From the NCBI GenBank assembly GCA_965644295.1, contig CBFFRP010000346.1, forward strand, positions 1-64,000: DNA of 64,000 nt, read 5' to 3'. Below, piece after piece: positions 45,059-57,465 of this stretch. Source of the stretch: Paraphysomonas bandaiensis. Lineage: Eukaryota; Chrysophyceae. The notes under the pieces are model-generated. The model saw only the letters and a list, made by a program, of their open reading frames with translations, had not been told where the DNA came from and did no database searches. Numbering within the stretch: the stretch's first letter is position 1; the number at the start of each line of letters is the position of its first letter. The translations under genes and the position numbers were made by a program.

Positions 45059-45063
45059 AATAT

Positions 45064-45597
45064 ATATGTTCGGAGCACTATTAAATTCAAATACTTGTAC
45101 AGTTCACTACCTTTTTCGATGCACTTCTTCCTTAATATTCGAGTTCACAAAACTGCCCATGCAGGACATTTGAAATCAATATCGCAGGGTGCAAGTTGAT
45201 AAAGTAACACAGAAAAATATAACAAATAGGTGTTTACTTCAACGAAACAAAATGAGAAGCAGAATGCATACGCTACATTTACTATACTACATAATAAGCT
45301 GCTATATACTTTTCACTTTGAATCACTTTCACAACTTTCTAACAACAGGTACATAGAACAACGTATGGAGGAAGTACTCATGTGCCGAAATTGCAATCAC
45401 TGACTATAATTCATCAGAACTGGCGGTATTATCTACAGCAATAACACAACAAAAAATGGTATAGGGTTTGTGAGTTTTAGATTCGTCTGGTGTCCCAGGT
45501 AAATAGACACGCCGTACGTGGAACAACAGAAAAGGCGCCATTGAACCCTGTGCCGCCGTATAGCACGTCGCTGTGAAATTAAAATCCGGCGGAAGAA
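45064..45597. other. Intergenic DNA downstream of WEE1
   Basis: AT-rich with no gene recognised; would include the WEE1 3' UTR on the minus strand. Confidence 0.4.
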
Positions 45598-47108
45598 CTA
45601 TGAGAACGAATGCATTCGAGGCCTCACAAAAGTCTCTTGCATGCCTTGTAGCCGTTCTTCTAGGCTCCTCGCATACGACTTCTGATACTCAAGCTCCTGC
45701 TCAAGTGGGGTCTTGAGTGAACTATAGTGCTGCAGACATTGCTTCGCAGTAGGTCGATTCTTTGGATCCGGAGCCATAAGAATCGACAAAATGCTATGTA
45801 ATTCGCCTGGTGAACTCTCTGGAAGACTGAACACACCGTCTCGTAGGTTATGCCATTCAGTTCCATTAGATTCCATAACCCTCCCAGTGTAGAGCTCGTA
45901 TGCTGACCATATAAGGTTAGCCCAAGAAAAAATATAAAAACCAACATCCTGTCGCTCACCTGTAACACCAAGCGAGAAGATATCACATTTGGTGATGTCC
46001 TGAACGGGACCCCAATTCAGCAGCTCCCGTGCCATATATCGACTATCCCCCTCTTCCACATTACCATTAAACTTCCCGTTCGTCAGGTGCAAAGCTAGGC
46101 CGAAATCCCCAAGTTTATATCTATTACGTTTGACCAATATATTCCCAGGTTTGACATCCAAATGTACAAACTCATTGCTGCATAAATAATTTGATAAGAC
46201 GATGTGTTTACAGTTAGAACTCTCAACCTGTGTAACATATCAAGTGCATTGAGAATATCCCTGAGGAGTGTGAAAATGCTCGATCTATCGAACGTCGATG
46301 TATCTTGCGCACATGCATCACAGAGCTCCATTTGAATGCAGAGGTACTCGTCCTCCATCCAAGCGCTGTAGTATCGTACTACAGAGGATGCCTTTTCTGG
46401 ATCTTCATTAGCAGACAACGCCGCTAATGCTTGTACCTGCATAACTACATTAGTTTTCATCGCTGCAGCTACACAACTCAACCTCATGCATCATAGCAGT
46501 TCGCTCGGTCTGATTGTGGGGACGCTTGCGGGACTTCTTGACGGCGTAGACGACCCCATCTAGAAGTGCTTCTGCTCGATAGACAGTACCAAATGTTCCA
46601 GTTCCTAGTATAACTATCACACTCTCTCCAAAACAACACGATTTTGACGACTAACCTATTACGTCTAATATCCGGAATTCGTTGTTTAGCCGCGAGTATG
46701 AGCTAGCATGTAGTCCACTTAAGCTATCTTCGTAAGGAGTACTAGGAATATCGATCACATCCACTGGACTTTTCTTTAATTTCTTCGCCGGGGCTGCCAT
46801 CTGACCAATGTCAAAACTGGCTGTTCTTCCCCACTGTCTAGTTGTTGGTGTCTACATACGCATTACGACAGCAGCACTCTAAACTAATCATAACGTACCA
46901 CAGCTGGTGACTCAGTAAAAAAAGAAGAAAAATTAAATCGGCCACTCAGTGGACGCGTGAGGGATGATGGTCTACTTGCATTTGACTCAGATCGGCTACA
47001 TTGATCGATTGCAAGCTCTTCAAGTGCAGAAATATCATCCATCATATCGCCATCATTCTCACACTCGAAACACTTTTCTTCATTCGACTCACCGCCAAAG
47101 AAGGACAT
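45598..47108 (-). CDS. WEE1: WEE1-like protein kinase, six exons
   Basis: Minus-strand exons: 47108-46899, 46851-46656, 46604-46483, 46436-46228, 46177-45960 and 45902-45598, giving 419 residues. The N-terminus is acidic and Ser-rich, then TPTTRQWGRTASFD and a basic patch PAKKLKK precede the kinase. Kinase motifs: glycine loop GTGTFGTVY across a junction, YAVKKSKKR-like VAIK lysine (YAVKKSRKRPHNQTE), HLDVKPGNI catalytic loop, DFGLA and EGDSRYMARELL, the latter two blocks being the Wee1/Myt1 signature region. WEE1 phosphorylates the inhibitory tyrosine of CDK1 and delays mitosis. No membrane segment follows the kinase, which favours WEE1 over MYT1. A coiled C-terminus ends the protein. Diverges from the KNTC1-like gene over 860 bp. 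Confidence 0.9.
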
Positions 47109-47968
47109 ACGTGATAAAAACGCCGGTATTTGAATTTTCTAAAATATGGAAATATTATAAGACTGTGTACCCCTCAATCGCCAATGCACTTACAAGGCTT
47201 CCATCTTCACCTTTCATAGATGCAGTGAGCGATCTTGCTGACATAGTTTATAGACTTTATAGAACGGTTGTAGCGGTTAGAGCCGTTGCTACTTTAGGGA
47301 ATAGCTAACAGGATCAGAACTCAGTTACACTCAAATATCGGATATGTATATTCTACTTAATAGTGTTGCTATCAATTTTCATTCACACACTAATAAGGTA
47401 TGAATAGTTTTCGAGCATACAGCTCTAATATAGTTTAAACAATGAGCTACATACTATAACAGCAGGTGGACTGTTGGGTTGTACGCCAATTGGTAGTGTA
47501 TCATATATAGACGTACTGTAGGACAATCCTCGTCCTTTTCCCTCACTGTGTTCAAAAAATTATGAAATTTGAAATTAGAACTAGTATTTGTGGGTACAAG
47601 AAGCCAACTGCCAACTTTTTCTGAAATTTTGTTGGATATTAGTGTCTTCAGCATACTCTTTACTTTTCTCTACTATAAATTATTTGTACCCACAGAATAT
47701 CAGTATAAAAATAAAATACTGGAGTTTTATTCAATAACTAGGATTTCAGCAGTGGATGGGAAGAAAATATTGATTTTTTTGAATATTTTTTTATCCGGTG
47801 TTGTGTTTCTACTTTTAAATTGCTATGCTCCTTAATTCTATGCTAGAGTTGAGCTACTCAGTGGTATTATCTTGCACTGGGGTTTAGGAAAGAGAAGTAA
47901 GCGTTCTGTATGGTATATGGTTGTGTGGGTAAGTAATTGAGAATTGGCGTGTTGTTTTCCAATTAGAT
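47109..47968. other. Shared upstream region of WEE1 and the KNTC1-like gene
   Basis: AT-rich and probably holding both promoters. An 88-codon plus-strand frame at 47569-47835 is hydrophobic but has no family; a short inverted motif (tgtgggtacaa / ttgtacccaca) brackets 47588-47697. Confidence 0.4.
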
Positions 47969-50900
47969 ATGGCTCATATGTTCGTAAATACTATTGGTGT
48001 CATGGAGGGGGGGGCGAAAAATATGTTTCACGGGAAAACTGTTGTCGACATCGATCCTCCAGCAAACACAGATCCTTATGTTCTCGCATGTAGTTGTGAT
48101 AATATGATTGGGTTTGCAAACGGGCAGTGCCTAACTCTCTGCACCGTCCCTTGTTTTAGCGAGGAGAATGTTATTGACATTGAATTTGATAGCGATATTA
48201 GAGCAATGGCATGGCAGTCTACCGCGAGCTCTTTGCTTGTCGCTGACAGTTCTGGTACGTTGCATCTTCTTTCATCTTCGGGACAGAAGATTTTTTCCCA
48301 TAAACTAATTCCAGGTAATGTGTCTCGCCTTTGATAGCACTTAACACAACATCGTTTGACATATAATGTTCAGCGAAATCAGACAGCGAAGTTATATCAA
48401 TGGGGTTTATGGAGATATCGGGTAGTTCCATGTCTCCTTCTCTTATATGCGTGATAGACAATGGCTGCGTTATTGCTGTTGATGCATTACCAATTGACTC
48501 TCTACGAGAAGCCGTTAATTCTGGGTCGGGTATCATGGAAATTATGCAGAAAATAAAGTTTTCGAAATGCATGACAACATATATAAATCCAGGAAAGGTT
48601 CTACTATATTCCTTGCCAGGTGAGGATGTGGGAGTCGGTGGTGGTTCCGTGTGTGGCGGTGTCATTCTTGACTCGCACTCTGCGGTGCATGTTGTCAGGT
48701 ATGAGTCCCTCGACAGCACAGTCACCGTAAACCTTGTAGAAAGTATCAACGATGAAGTGTATAGTGACATGGCGTTAGTTCCAGTAAGCTCTTCTCGCCC
48801 CGCATCTATCGTACTTCTCGGAATATCTTGCGGGGTAACTGTGGTCAACTTGAGCTCTGGCGAAGTACTACAGCACATGACGGGGGAGGTTCCCCGCTCT
48901 CTTTTACCAGGGTGCGATTCCATTGTTCTCTTGGAGACACGAGGAGGAGACATTATATTGTCACTGTCCTCTTCAGAGCAGGAGGTTGCTTCGGTGCTCA
49001 CATGCGCTCTTGTGGGCACTCGTGCAGTAGTGATAGACATTTCGAATCTTCCAGAGGAGTGTGCCCCACAGAGGACTATCGGAATGTATCCTGTGGGAAA
49101 TCGTGCTTCCGACAGCTGTAGTCATCGTGTAGCGTACTGGAAGAGTAACTCGGAGGTAGCTGTGGTGGGATACTCTGAGGGGGTGTATGCGACCCTGGAA
49201 GCAATGGGCGGTGATTCTGATGCAAATACTGAGGAGTGTGATACTGCCACGCTTCTGGGGAGACTGATGAACTCGCACATCTCATCCAACTGTGCTGTAG
49301 ATCAGGTTCGAAAGAGCTTTGCTTATGTCTCTGCTGATGAAATTATGGCTCTACTGCGTTGTATACTGCTTTGCACACAGTTGCCGTTGTCAGAGATGCG
49401 CGAACTCATGGTGTCAGCTCAGGTGAGTTGCTTCCGTGTAGTTTATGCTTATTTTCATATCTTTGTGTGGGAAATAGGACTGTCTTGAGCGAATGACATT
49501 CACCGAACACCATTGCAACGAGATGCAGTGCCTACTTACATGCTGCCAAACAGCATCCGAATACGATTGGCGCGAAGATAGAGTGCAATCTTCCACTGAG
49601 GCATGCCAAGAGCATGTCGACGAATCAAATCTGGAAAGAGACGTCAGACAAGTATCCCAATTTCGTGATCTTTTGTATGGCAACGCTAGTGTAGCGTGGG
49701 AAGATTGCGTGAAGCGAGGTCACTTACAGGCATCCAGTGCTATTTTGCATCGACATCTCGGTGATGTTCTTCCTTCTGAGCCGGATATAGCCCTGAATTT
49801 AGTTAAAAGTGATATGTGTGCACCAGAAGAAGTTGTTGATTGGGTCAAACGAGACATTGTACCAGCGCTATTATTGTGCAGCAATACAGATAGCGTGCTG
49901 CATGTATGCACTGATCTTCTCCGCCGCGCCAGTGAGTCAGAACGGACTACGTTGCGCCCATTCGCTTCTGTCACTGCGTCGCAATTGGCGGTGAGCATTT
50001 CCACGTCCCTGCTTCCTGCTGACTCTGTTGGGTCCGATTCTATTATTGTTGCAGCGGAAAGAGCGTTAGAGGTCTATGCAATGCAGTCCGCATTCTGGAC
50101 GCACTGGGGAATGAAGGTGTCTTCTGAAGATGTTTCTGAGAGAGGTTTATCTGGGGTATTGTCGTCCAGATTGAAGTCCAGCCCAGAGAGAACTATATCG
50201 ACTGACATTGATATTCACGTCCGTCCACTAGTGCAAAAGTATGGAGGTGACACAGACATGCTTCTATTTGAATGGGTGTGTGACACTCTGAAGTCATCTG
50301 TCGTTATGACTGCGGACGATAGCTATGAGCATGTACCATCCAATGACAATGATGACCTCATGGAAACATTTGTGTCCGTTACTCGACTAGTGAATGTAAC
50401 TTCGTCAATTCAGACACCGAATCTGAGGGCAAGGGCGATTATCAGTATCCTACAGATGCTAGTAATTCCAAAGCGAACACAACGTGACGATGTAGATGTG
50501 GACAATGTATTTGATGACTTGTCGCGCCTTTCACAAGAGGTGTCTCACCTGGTCTCTCAGAGTATTGCAGATTCATTGACGGAAGCTTTTCGCTCCCACA
50601 AATTACGTGAACTCGTAGCGCGTTACAATATCATCGGGTTTGATCCTCGCAATGCCCGCCAGGTAAGGGAGGCCATAAGTGTTATTGTGACGAAGATCGA
50701 CAGTGAATCCTCCGTGGCAGACGCCCTGTGCTTTGCTGATGCCTATGCATCCAGTGCTGTAGATGTGAATGGCATTCTTGTCAAGGCACTCGTCCACAGA
50801 ATTGTCACCAGTAATTCAAGTGGGGATGATAAACCAGGTTATATATTGAGAGACTTTTCTGGACGGGATGGGATTCTCAAGAACGCCCTGGCTCATATCC

Positions 50901-53900
50901 CGACGAGTCGGCTACACGTTGTGGTGGAAGACACTTGCGAGTACTTGCTGTCTGTTGTTGATGACTTATGCCTCAGAGAGGATGAGTCGGAGCGCAAAGT
51001 GGGATTTCTTGCGAGTCCGACAGACGAAGAGTACTTCAGTAACTGTGTTAATGGAGCGCTTTACTTATGTAACTACTTCCTGGACAGTGTGGGAGACAAG
51101 CGCTCTTCCGTGGGTGAGAACAGAGATAGTAAAACAGCATCGTTGACTGCACAGGCTACTATGTGGACGGAATATCAAAATATGCTGAAGCGCATTCGCA
51201 AACTGATGAGCGAATTTTCGCTCTATTTATGTCCTGCCGAGTTGCGTGACCACAGCGTGTGTGTATCGATAGCAACCAGTGTTGCTGTTGTAAAAGCCAA
51301 TGAATTATTGCTGCTCCTGGACTCTCATGTAGCGCGCAGTGCTAATGGCGGGGTTAACATGGAAGACTTTGTGAAGCACTGTACAACTATTGGAAGCGTT
51401 CGAAAGCTTTGTACTGTATTGAATATTTCTTTTGTGGGTGCATTGAATTCCATGATTCGCCATGTCCTCTCCAATGGAAATATGGTAACTAAACCTGTGT
51501 TGCTATGCCTCTGACTTCCGTATTATTAGGAGCTGGGTATGAGTATCGCCGAAGTATTGGTTACTGAACGAAAAGATATCTCCGCGATGACAAGCTGTCC
51601 CAATGTATTTCAACATAGTTTTATGGAGAAAGAGTCAAGTGTGAAGGATGGAGAATTGGTCCTCAATGCTGCGGTTATTATATGTGGGGCTGCTGCAAAG
51701 AAGGTATGGTGTAGGTACCCATATACAGGCCTTATGATCCGCTTTGTAGGAAACTATTCAACGTCGAACTGAGCAGTATCCTCGTTCGTCGGCACTGAAA
51801 AATATTCAGCAAGTGTCATCTGTACAGTCGGATGCCGCACCCTTTGCTTTGTCAGGAGAATTACTCCGTTTGTCTGTGTTGACTTGCTCGGGCAGCTCCC
51901 TTGGTAAAACTGTCGATTTGCTTAATTCTTGTGAACTTGTTCTGGATGTGCACCAGCGGCTTGAAACTCATGTCGGCAAACCCCCTGGTGTTAACATAGC
52001 TTCTAATTTTGAAGGGAGTTCTGTTGGTTCTTCCAGCCATATCCATGGCACACAGATAGCTGCCCATAGAGGACGTACGCCTGCCACCTCAGGACGCGCC
52101 ACCAACGTGAACGCGGAACACGATAGCAGTGACTTCTCTTGTGGAAATCAAGAGTCTATCAATCAAGTCTCACTGCAACAACTCCAATCACAAATTGGTG
52201 GGACGAACTTTACCCGTGATGGAATTTTGCTGACACCTAGTGTAATATGGGGGCCGCTTTTAAAACATATCGTTCTTGAGACACGTAGACGGGAGAATGC
52301 CACGTCATTTGGGGACGCCAGAACCGTAACTGCGACAGACGATGATGTAGATAAGTTGGTTACCATACTGCAACGATCCGAGAATCATATGTTGGCTGTG
52401 CGTGTATTGTTGTCTTCTTGGCAATGTCACACATCGAAGAAACAGGTAAGTGAATGTGTAATGCGTTTTGTCTTGTGACTCTAAGTGACTGTTAATAATT
52501 ACAGTGTTTGCATGCGTCTATGATGGCCCTTAGCCGTAAGGTTCTGAGTTACAGAGATATAGATAAAACTCTAGCAGTTGCGTGTTTGTCGACAGTGCCC
52601 TACGAAGCAATGGTTCGGGAGCTACGGAGTGCGGTTCCATCGATTCAGAGTGACTTCTCTAGACTGCGGACAGTAGCTCAGATTGGAGAACAGTTGGCCC
52701 AAATGTGGGACCAAGAGGAGCTCCTCCTCGTGTTTGAATCACTTCAGACTAATGCAAAGTGGTGGCACATCCTCTCTGCCCATGGGGTCAAGATAGACCC
52801 AAGAGCATTTCAGAGCTCTGTCCCAGCCCAACGTGAGGCATGCATCCGTGCAGTGGTCCCAGAGCTCTTGCATAAAACTCGAGGTGATATATCTCTTGCT
52901 ATGGAGTACTGCAGTCAGTACGACCTGGAGGCGCACTACGCATCTATCTGCTACATCGAGTATGTACTTCTGCTCTCACCTGCAGGCTTTCACATATCTA
53001 GATGGAGTGATGACATCAAAGCTGCATGTAGTTCAGTGGAAGAGAGTCTTTTGGTGACGTCCTTGCAGAGTATACTACCCAAGATTCATTCCTTGGACTA
53101 TGAAAAGGTAGGTTGCAACTCGAGACTACAATTGTGCGACTGCGCTCACGTCACACGCAGATACGATATACGTGCACCTGGATGATGGGAATTATAAATG
53201 ATGAGGACCTTGAACAGGATAACGACACTGACCCTCTCGACGACTCCGGAATTGACTCTGCTATTGTTTGTAATGAGCATGAGAAAAATATAGCAGCGAG
53301 AATCGATCTTAAAGAGCAGTGCTCAAAGTACTTAGATATTGCCACCCTGTTAAGCAATTTAGGGGTTTCTGTTAACATGCGCAAAGTTTATCCAAACCTT
53401 GCACTGTACGAGAATGTTCCTGAAGAATACACGTACAGGCTTCCTTTTTGGAATCTTCTGCATGAGCCTTGGAGTATTCTGGAACCTTTATTGAGCGCTG
53501 ACGCCGAGCTTGCTGCCAAATTAACTCCGATATGTTCTTACTTGAATTTAGATCGCGACGAGTTCTACATCAAGAGGGCAATGAATATATACTCGAAACG
53601 CACTTCAGGCCTCACTGCTGCCATTGTGGATGGAGTTTTAGAACCCCAATTCAGAAATGTTCTGAGTGATGTGGAGGATGTGGTGACTTATATAAAGAGT
53701 CCTTTTAACAGGGTGCGCATTTGGCGGTGGGTCTTTGATGCCGCTAAGGACATTCACTTCGATGTTGCATCAGCTGCCCTGCAAACAGCGTTAGGAGTAT
53801 TTGAGGATGGTGTTACGGTGCGGTTGGTAGGATACGGAGGTGAGGACCTGAAGCGACTGGATGAATTGAAACAAGAAGTGGTCTTAGATGCAGTCAAGCA

Positions 53901-56432
53901 CAAATGCCGTGCTGATATTTTGCAGCTTGATAAAGAGAAGACGAAACTCATGACTGGTCAACAGCTAGGTTGTTTTTTTGCCCCCAGGCTAATGCCAGTC
54001 CTGGGTGATGTATCTGCAACTCTCAGAGCCCTGTTTGAGATTGCTGTTGAGGAAGCATGGATCATTCAGTTGGATCGACTGCGACGAACTCAAGATGTAT
54101 TGTGTTGTTTGGACATCATGAAATCTACTCTTGTCCCAGCTGTTTGTGAGTATATGTCTCATGTAGGTAACGTTGCCATGTCAATACATGAACACCACAG
54201 TGTGCTCTACCCATCTCATGATCAGGAAAGAAGTGTCGTAGAATCAATTAAGTCTACGACTGGTCTCCTGGCGTCATCTGCCTTGCAGAGTACTCGTCAT
54301 AGCTTAATTGGAAAGCTGCTTGCAGACGCGGAAACTCATGCTGATGCAACAAATCGGTCAGTTCTTTCCTCTACCGATAAACCAACGGGGTCTTCTCAAT
54401 TAGCTTCCGGTTGGGGTGCTGGTAGTTCGTCTGCATGGGGAACTGCACTTGAGTCAGGTGTATCTCCTTCCGCGGCGGAGAAGCGTCGCAGAGAGGATGT
54501 GTTTCGAGCGTTTTCTATTTCATTACTTGTCATGTCCTGCTCCGATTCGTGTCCAAGGTGAAAACTATACCAATGATTGTCAACAGAGCTAATCATTTTG
54601 TCTCTACAGAGATGTATATATAAATCAGCTCATGATAGTGGGAAGTGGAACAGGGGCAAGGGTTCAGCGCCGTCTCACAGCGAGATCGAAGTTCCGGGCA
54701 ATCCAAGCTTTGCTTTTTTTAAATAAGTCCATCCGTACTCTGTCTCTTCCAGGTGCTTTATCTGAGGAGCAGAAGCTGTGCAGCGCGATGCTTGAAGACA
54801 ATTTACTTTTGATGAAGCTCAAATGGTACTTATATTGCTTGGCAGAATTACAGGAGCTTAGACTTCCTTGCTCGGAGGATACACTTGCACTGGCTGTGGG
54901 ATACAGTCCGCCTGTTGGTGGTGAAGTATTACCACTTCAACCCGCCAATCCGTGCCCACTAGTAAATACATGGCTACATGATGAGGGACATGATCCAGGG
55001 GTATGTGAGCTAGCTCGGGACGTACTGATTGCTGCAGAGTGCACAGATGATCGTATGTGCATAACCCTTTTAACACATATGCTGCAACGTGGATTTACAA
55101 GAGCCGCACTACATACTGTCATCTGTGTCCGAAAGAATACTGTTGTGAATGCTATTTTTCGAGACGACTACCTTGGAAGTGAGATCGTACAGATGCTGCT
55201 AGGCGTGTCTGGTGATGTCGGAGATAAAATAGAGCAGGTGTGTTACCTATGGTTCTGTATTGCATTTATGATGCACGTTTTCAGATGTTAGAACTGTTTA
55301 AAGCAAAGGAGAATGTGAATCAAGATGTGAACTGTGGGAAGGAGAATACAATTAGTGCTCCCAAGGTTTCTAGTACAAGCAGTGCAGTATACAAGCCGTC
55401 TTGCAGCTCTGGTAATGGCGTCGAAACTCTCTCGGCATCTTGCGGAAAGCGTATAATGTTGTTGAGTCTTCGCTCTCCGTGGAGCAGCGGCGCCTGGGAA
55501 GACTGTCCTGAAGATGTTGCTTTGACTGCAGAGCGTCTGCAATGTATATGGCGGCTACTCCGCAATGAGTCATTCCAGCACATGGAAAATTATGCTGAGA
55601 AACTTCAGGCCGCTTGCGTTAGACTACTGGTAAATTCTTGCAACCTGAAGCAATTTCCGGCACCATCCCCGTATCAATCTCCAGGTAGCCTCAGGGACAG
55701 TGCTGTGGAAAGTATGACTTCCGATGCAGCTTTTATGGCCGCTTGCTCATTAGTGTATCATATCCGTCGGTGTATGGAAAATACATCCACAACGCGTTCT
55801 ATGGCGCTAGGTACCACACGATTTCTTTTGGAAGAGTTTCTTGTCAAGCTTCTTCATATAGCTTCCTTTGGTATAGATAAAGAACGGTGTGATTCCTTAC
55901 CTCTTACCCAGACTGAGAGTAATAGGCTTGATGTAAAGTCCTTGCTAAGACTATTATATTGTCTTTGTGAGACAATCCCAGGAAGTGATCTTCAATCTGT
56001 ACTTAGCCGTTACTGTATGTTCAGGACAACATCAGAGACCTTCACTAAAACTCTCGATTTTGAATGCCATGAACTTTCTGCTACTGACATAGCCAGTTCG
56101 AGCACGATTAACAAGCAGTTCGACTCACTTTTGGCATGCATGGCTGCCTGTGGTGAGATGCTCGAGGCTGATGGGGCATACTGTAGAGTCGTGTGGCACA
56201 CCATATTGTCATGGCTTGCAAGCAGGTATGTTGTCGTTTTATTTAAGATATACGAGTTCATAGTTTCTTCAGCACGCAAGCAATGAGCTATATATATCAT
56301 GTTAAAAGTAATTTGTCTGAAGAGTGTAGACGGCAACTAAAACTGGCAATTGAAATATTCGGCACTAATTACTCAACGAAAAATGTGAATGGGAACAATA
56401 TACTACAGGTTATTGAGCAGCTGACAGCTTGA
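47969..56432 (+). CDS. KNTC1: KNTC1/Rod-like protein (RZZ spindle-checkpoint complex), ten exons
   Basis: Exons 47969-48314, 48374-49422, 49478-51484, 51530-51703, 51750-52445, 52505-53107, 53161-54557, 54610-55237, 55285-56225 and 56273-56432 join in frame to give 2,666 residues. The N-terminus is WD/beta-propeller-like (VIDIEFDSDIRAMAW, LLVADSSGTLHLLSSSG), as in Rod. The rest is a long alpha-solenoid; the segments RYNIIGFDPRNARQVREAI, DALCFADAY and PWSILEPLLSAD resemble the Rod C-terminal domain. Rod works with ZW10 and Zwilch at kinetochores and recruits dynein and Mad1/2. The related ER-tether protein NBAS/Sec39 is the main alternative, because both share this solenoid. Exon 4 to exon 5 uses the acceptor at 51748-51749. 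Confidence 0.62.
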
Positions 56433-57465
56433 TTGCATTGAGTTGTCGCGAGTGTTGAATCTCAATTGTGACATTATAGTCTATAATATGGTACAGTATT
56501 TGTGTTATTGTGCATGTTATAGAGTAGGACAGGGTAATAGTTGGATAATCGAATGATTCGGGAAGTAATACTCCGAAATAATATATGTAACCACGTGACT
56601 CATTCTTAATTAGAAGTAATTTTGAAATTGCACAATTTGAAGATTTGTTGTTCCACGTAAGATCAGGATTATACTTACAACATGTATGATGTGCAATAAA
56701 ATAGTACTTAGACTGAATATCTAAGGCATACAGCAGGGATTCTAAAAATATGACGCTAACTTGGAGTTTGTAAGAGTTAACGATCAAGTCACTCAATTGC
56801 TTAACAGTTACCTGTAGTACGTAGTAGCGAATGCATTTTTATTAGCAATAGGCGTTGAAGAGTTGGAACTACTTAGCATTTCAATTTATCTAACTAGTAC
56901 GTAGTTTCTCCGAAGCTTTAACTCTACGAAAGTCGCTTGTGCGGTGCTCGCATACCTTTTCCTCTTATACCTTAACCCTGAACAATTTCTCACATCATGT
57001 GTACTTTGTTCTGTGTTGGACTCTAGGTTGTTACGACGTGCAGTTATTGTTATAGCTTTCTTGCTTGCACAGCGCAACCATAAGCAGTGAATAAAGCATA
57101 AACTACTCTACTCTTCTTATGTTATCAATATGACATTGTCGTAGATGGCACTCTTAATTTCACCATGATAGGAATAATTCGAGTAATTCGACGCAACTTC
57201 TAACTCCTGCGCAGAGAAATATACCTATTAAAACCACAACCTACACTTCCTTGATATCATGACTCGATCTCATATAGCATTTCACCATGACGAAAACAAC
57301 AGAGTTTCCACTGTTATGACAACTGACACTCTTGCCACCACAATGTAACTCCAGGTTTCATATTTCGACAGACCACTCATGGCATGTGAGAGATTTGCCA
57401 ATTGGTCTGACTCTTACCAAACTCATGAGAAGCTCCAGGACATAATTTCAGCCACACCCGATGTT
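56433..57465. other. Convergent intergenic DNA
   Basis: Contains a weak R2-family remnant (56825-56960: 'agcaataggcgt' ... 'ctacgaaagtcgcttgtgcgg'). Otherwise AT-rich; the 128- and 63-codon minus-strand frames look like chance. Confidence 0.4.

Noticed and set aside
48219-49040. A 273-codon minus-strand frame inside the KNTC1-like gene
   Set aside because: It is antisense to a well-supported spliced exon with conserved reading and shows no domain of its own.
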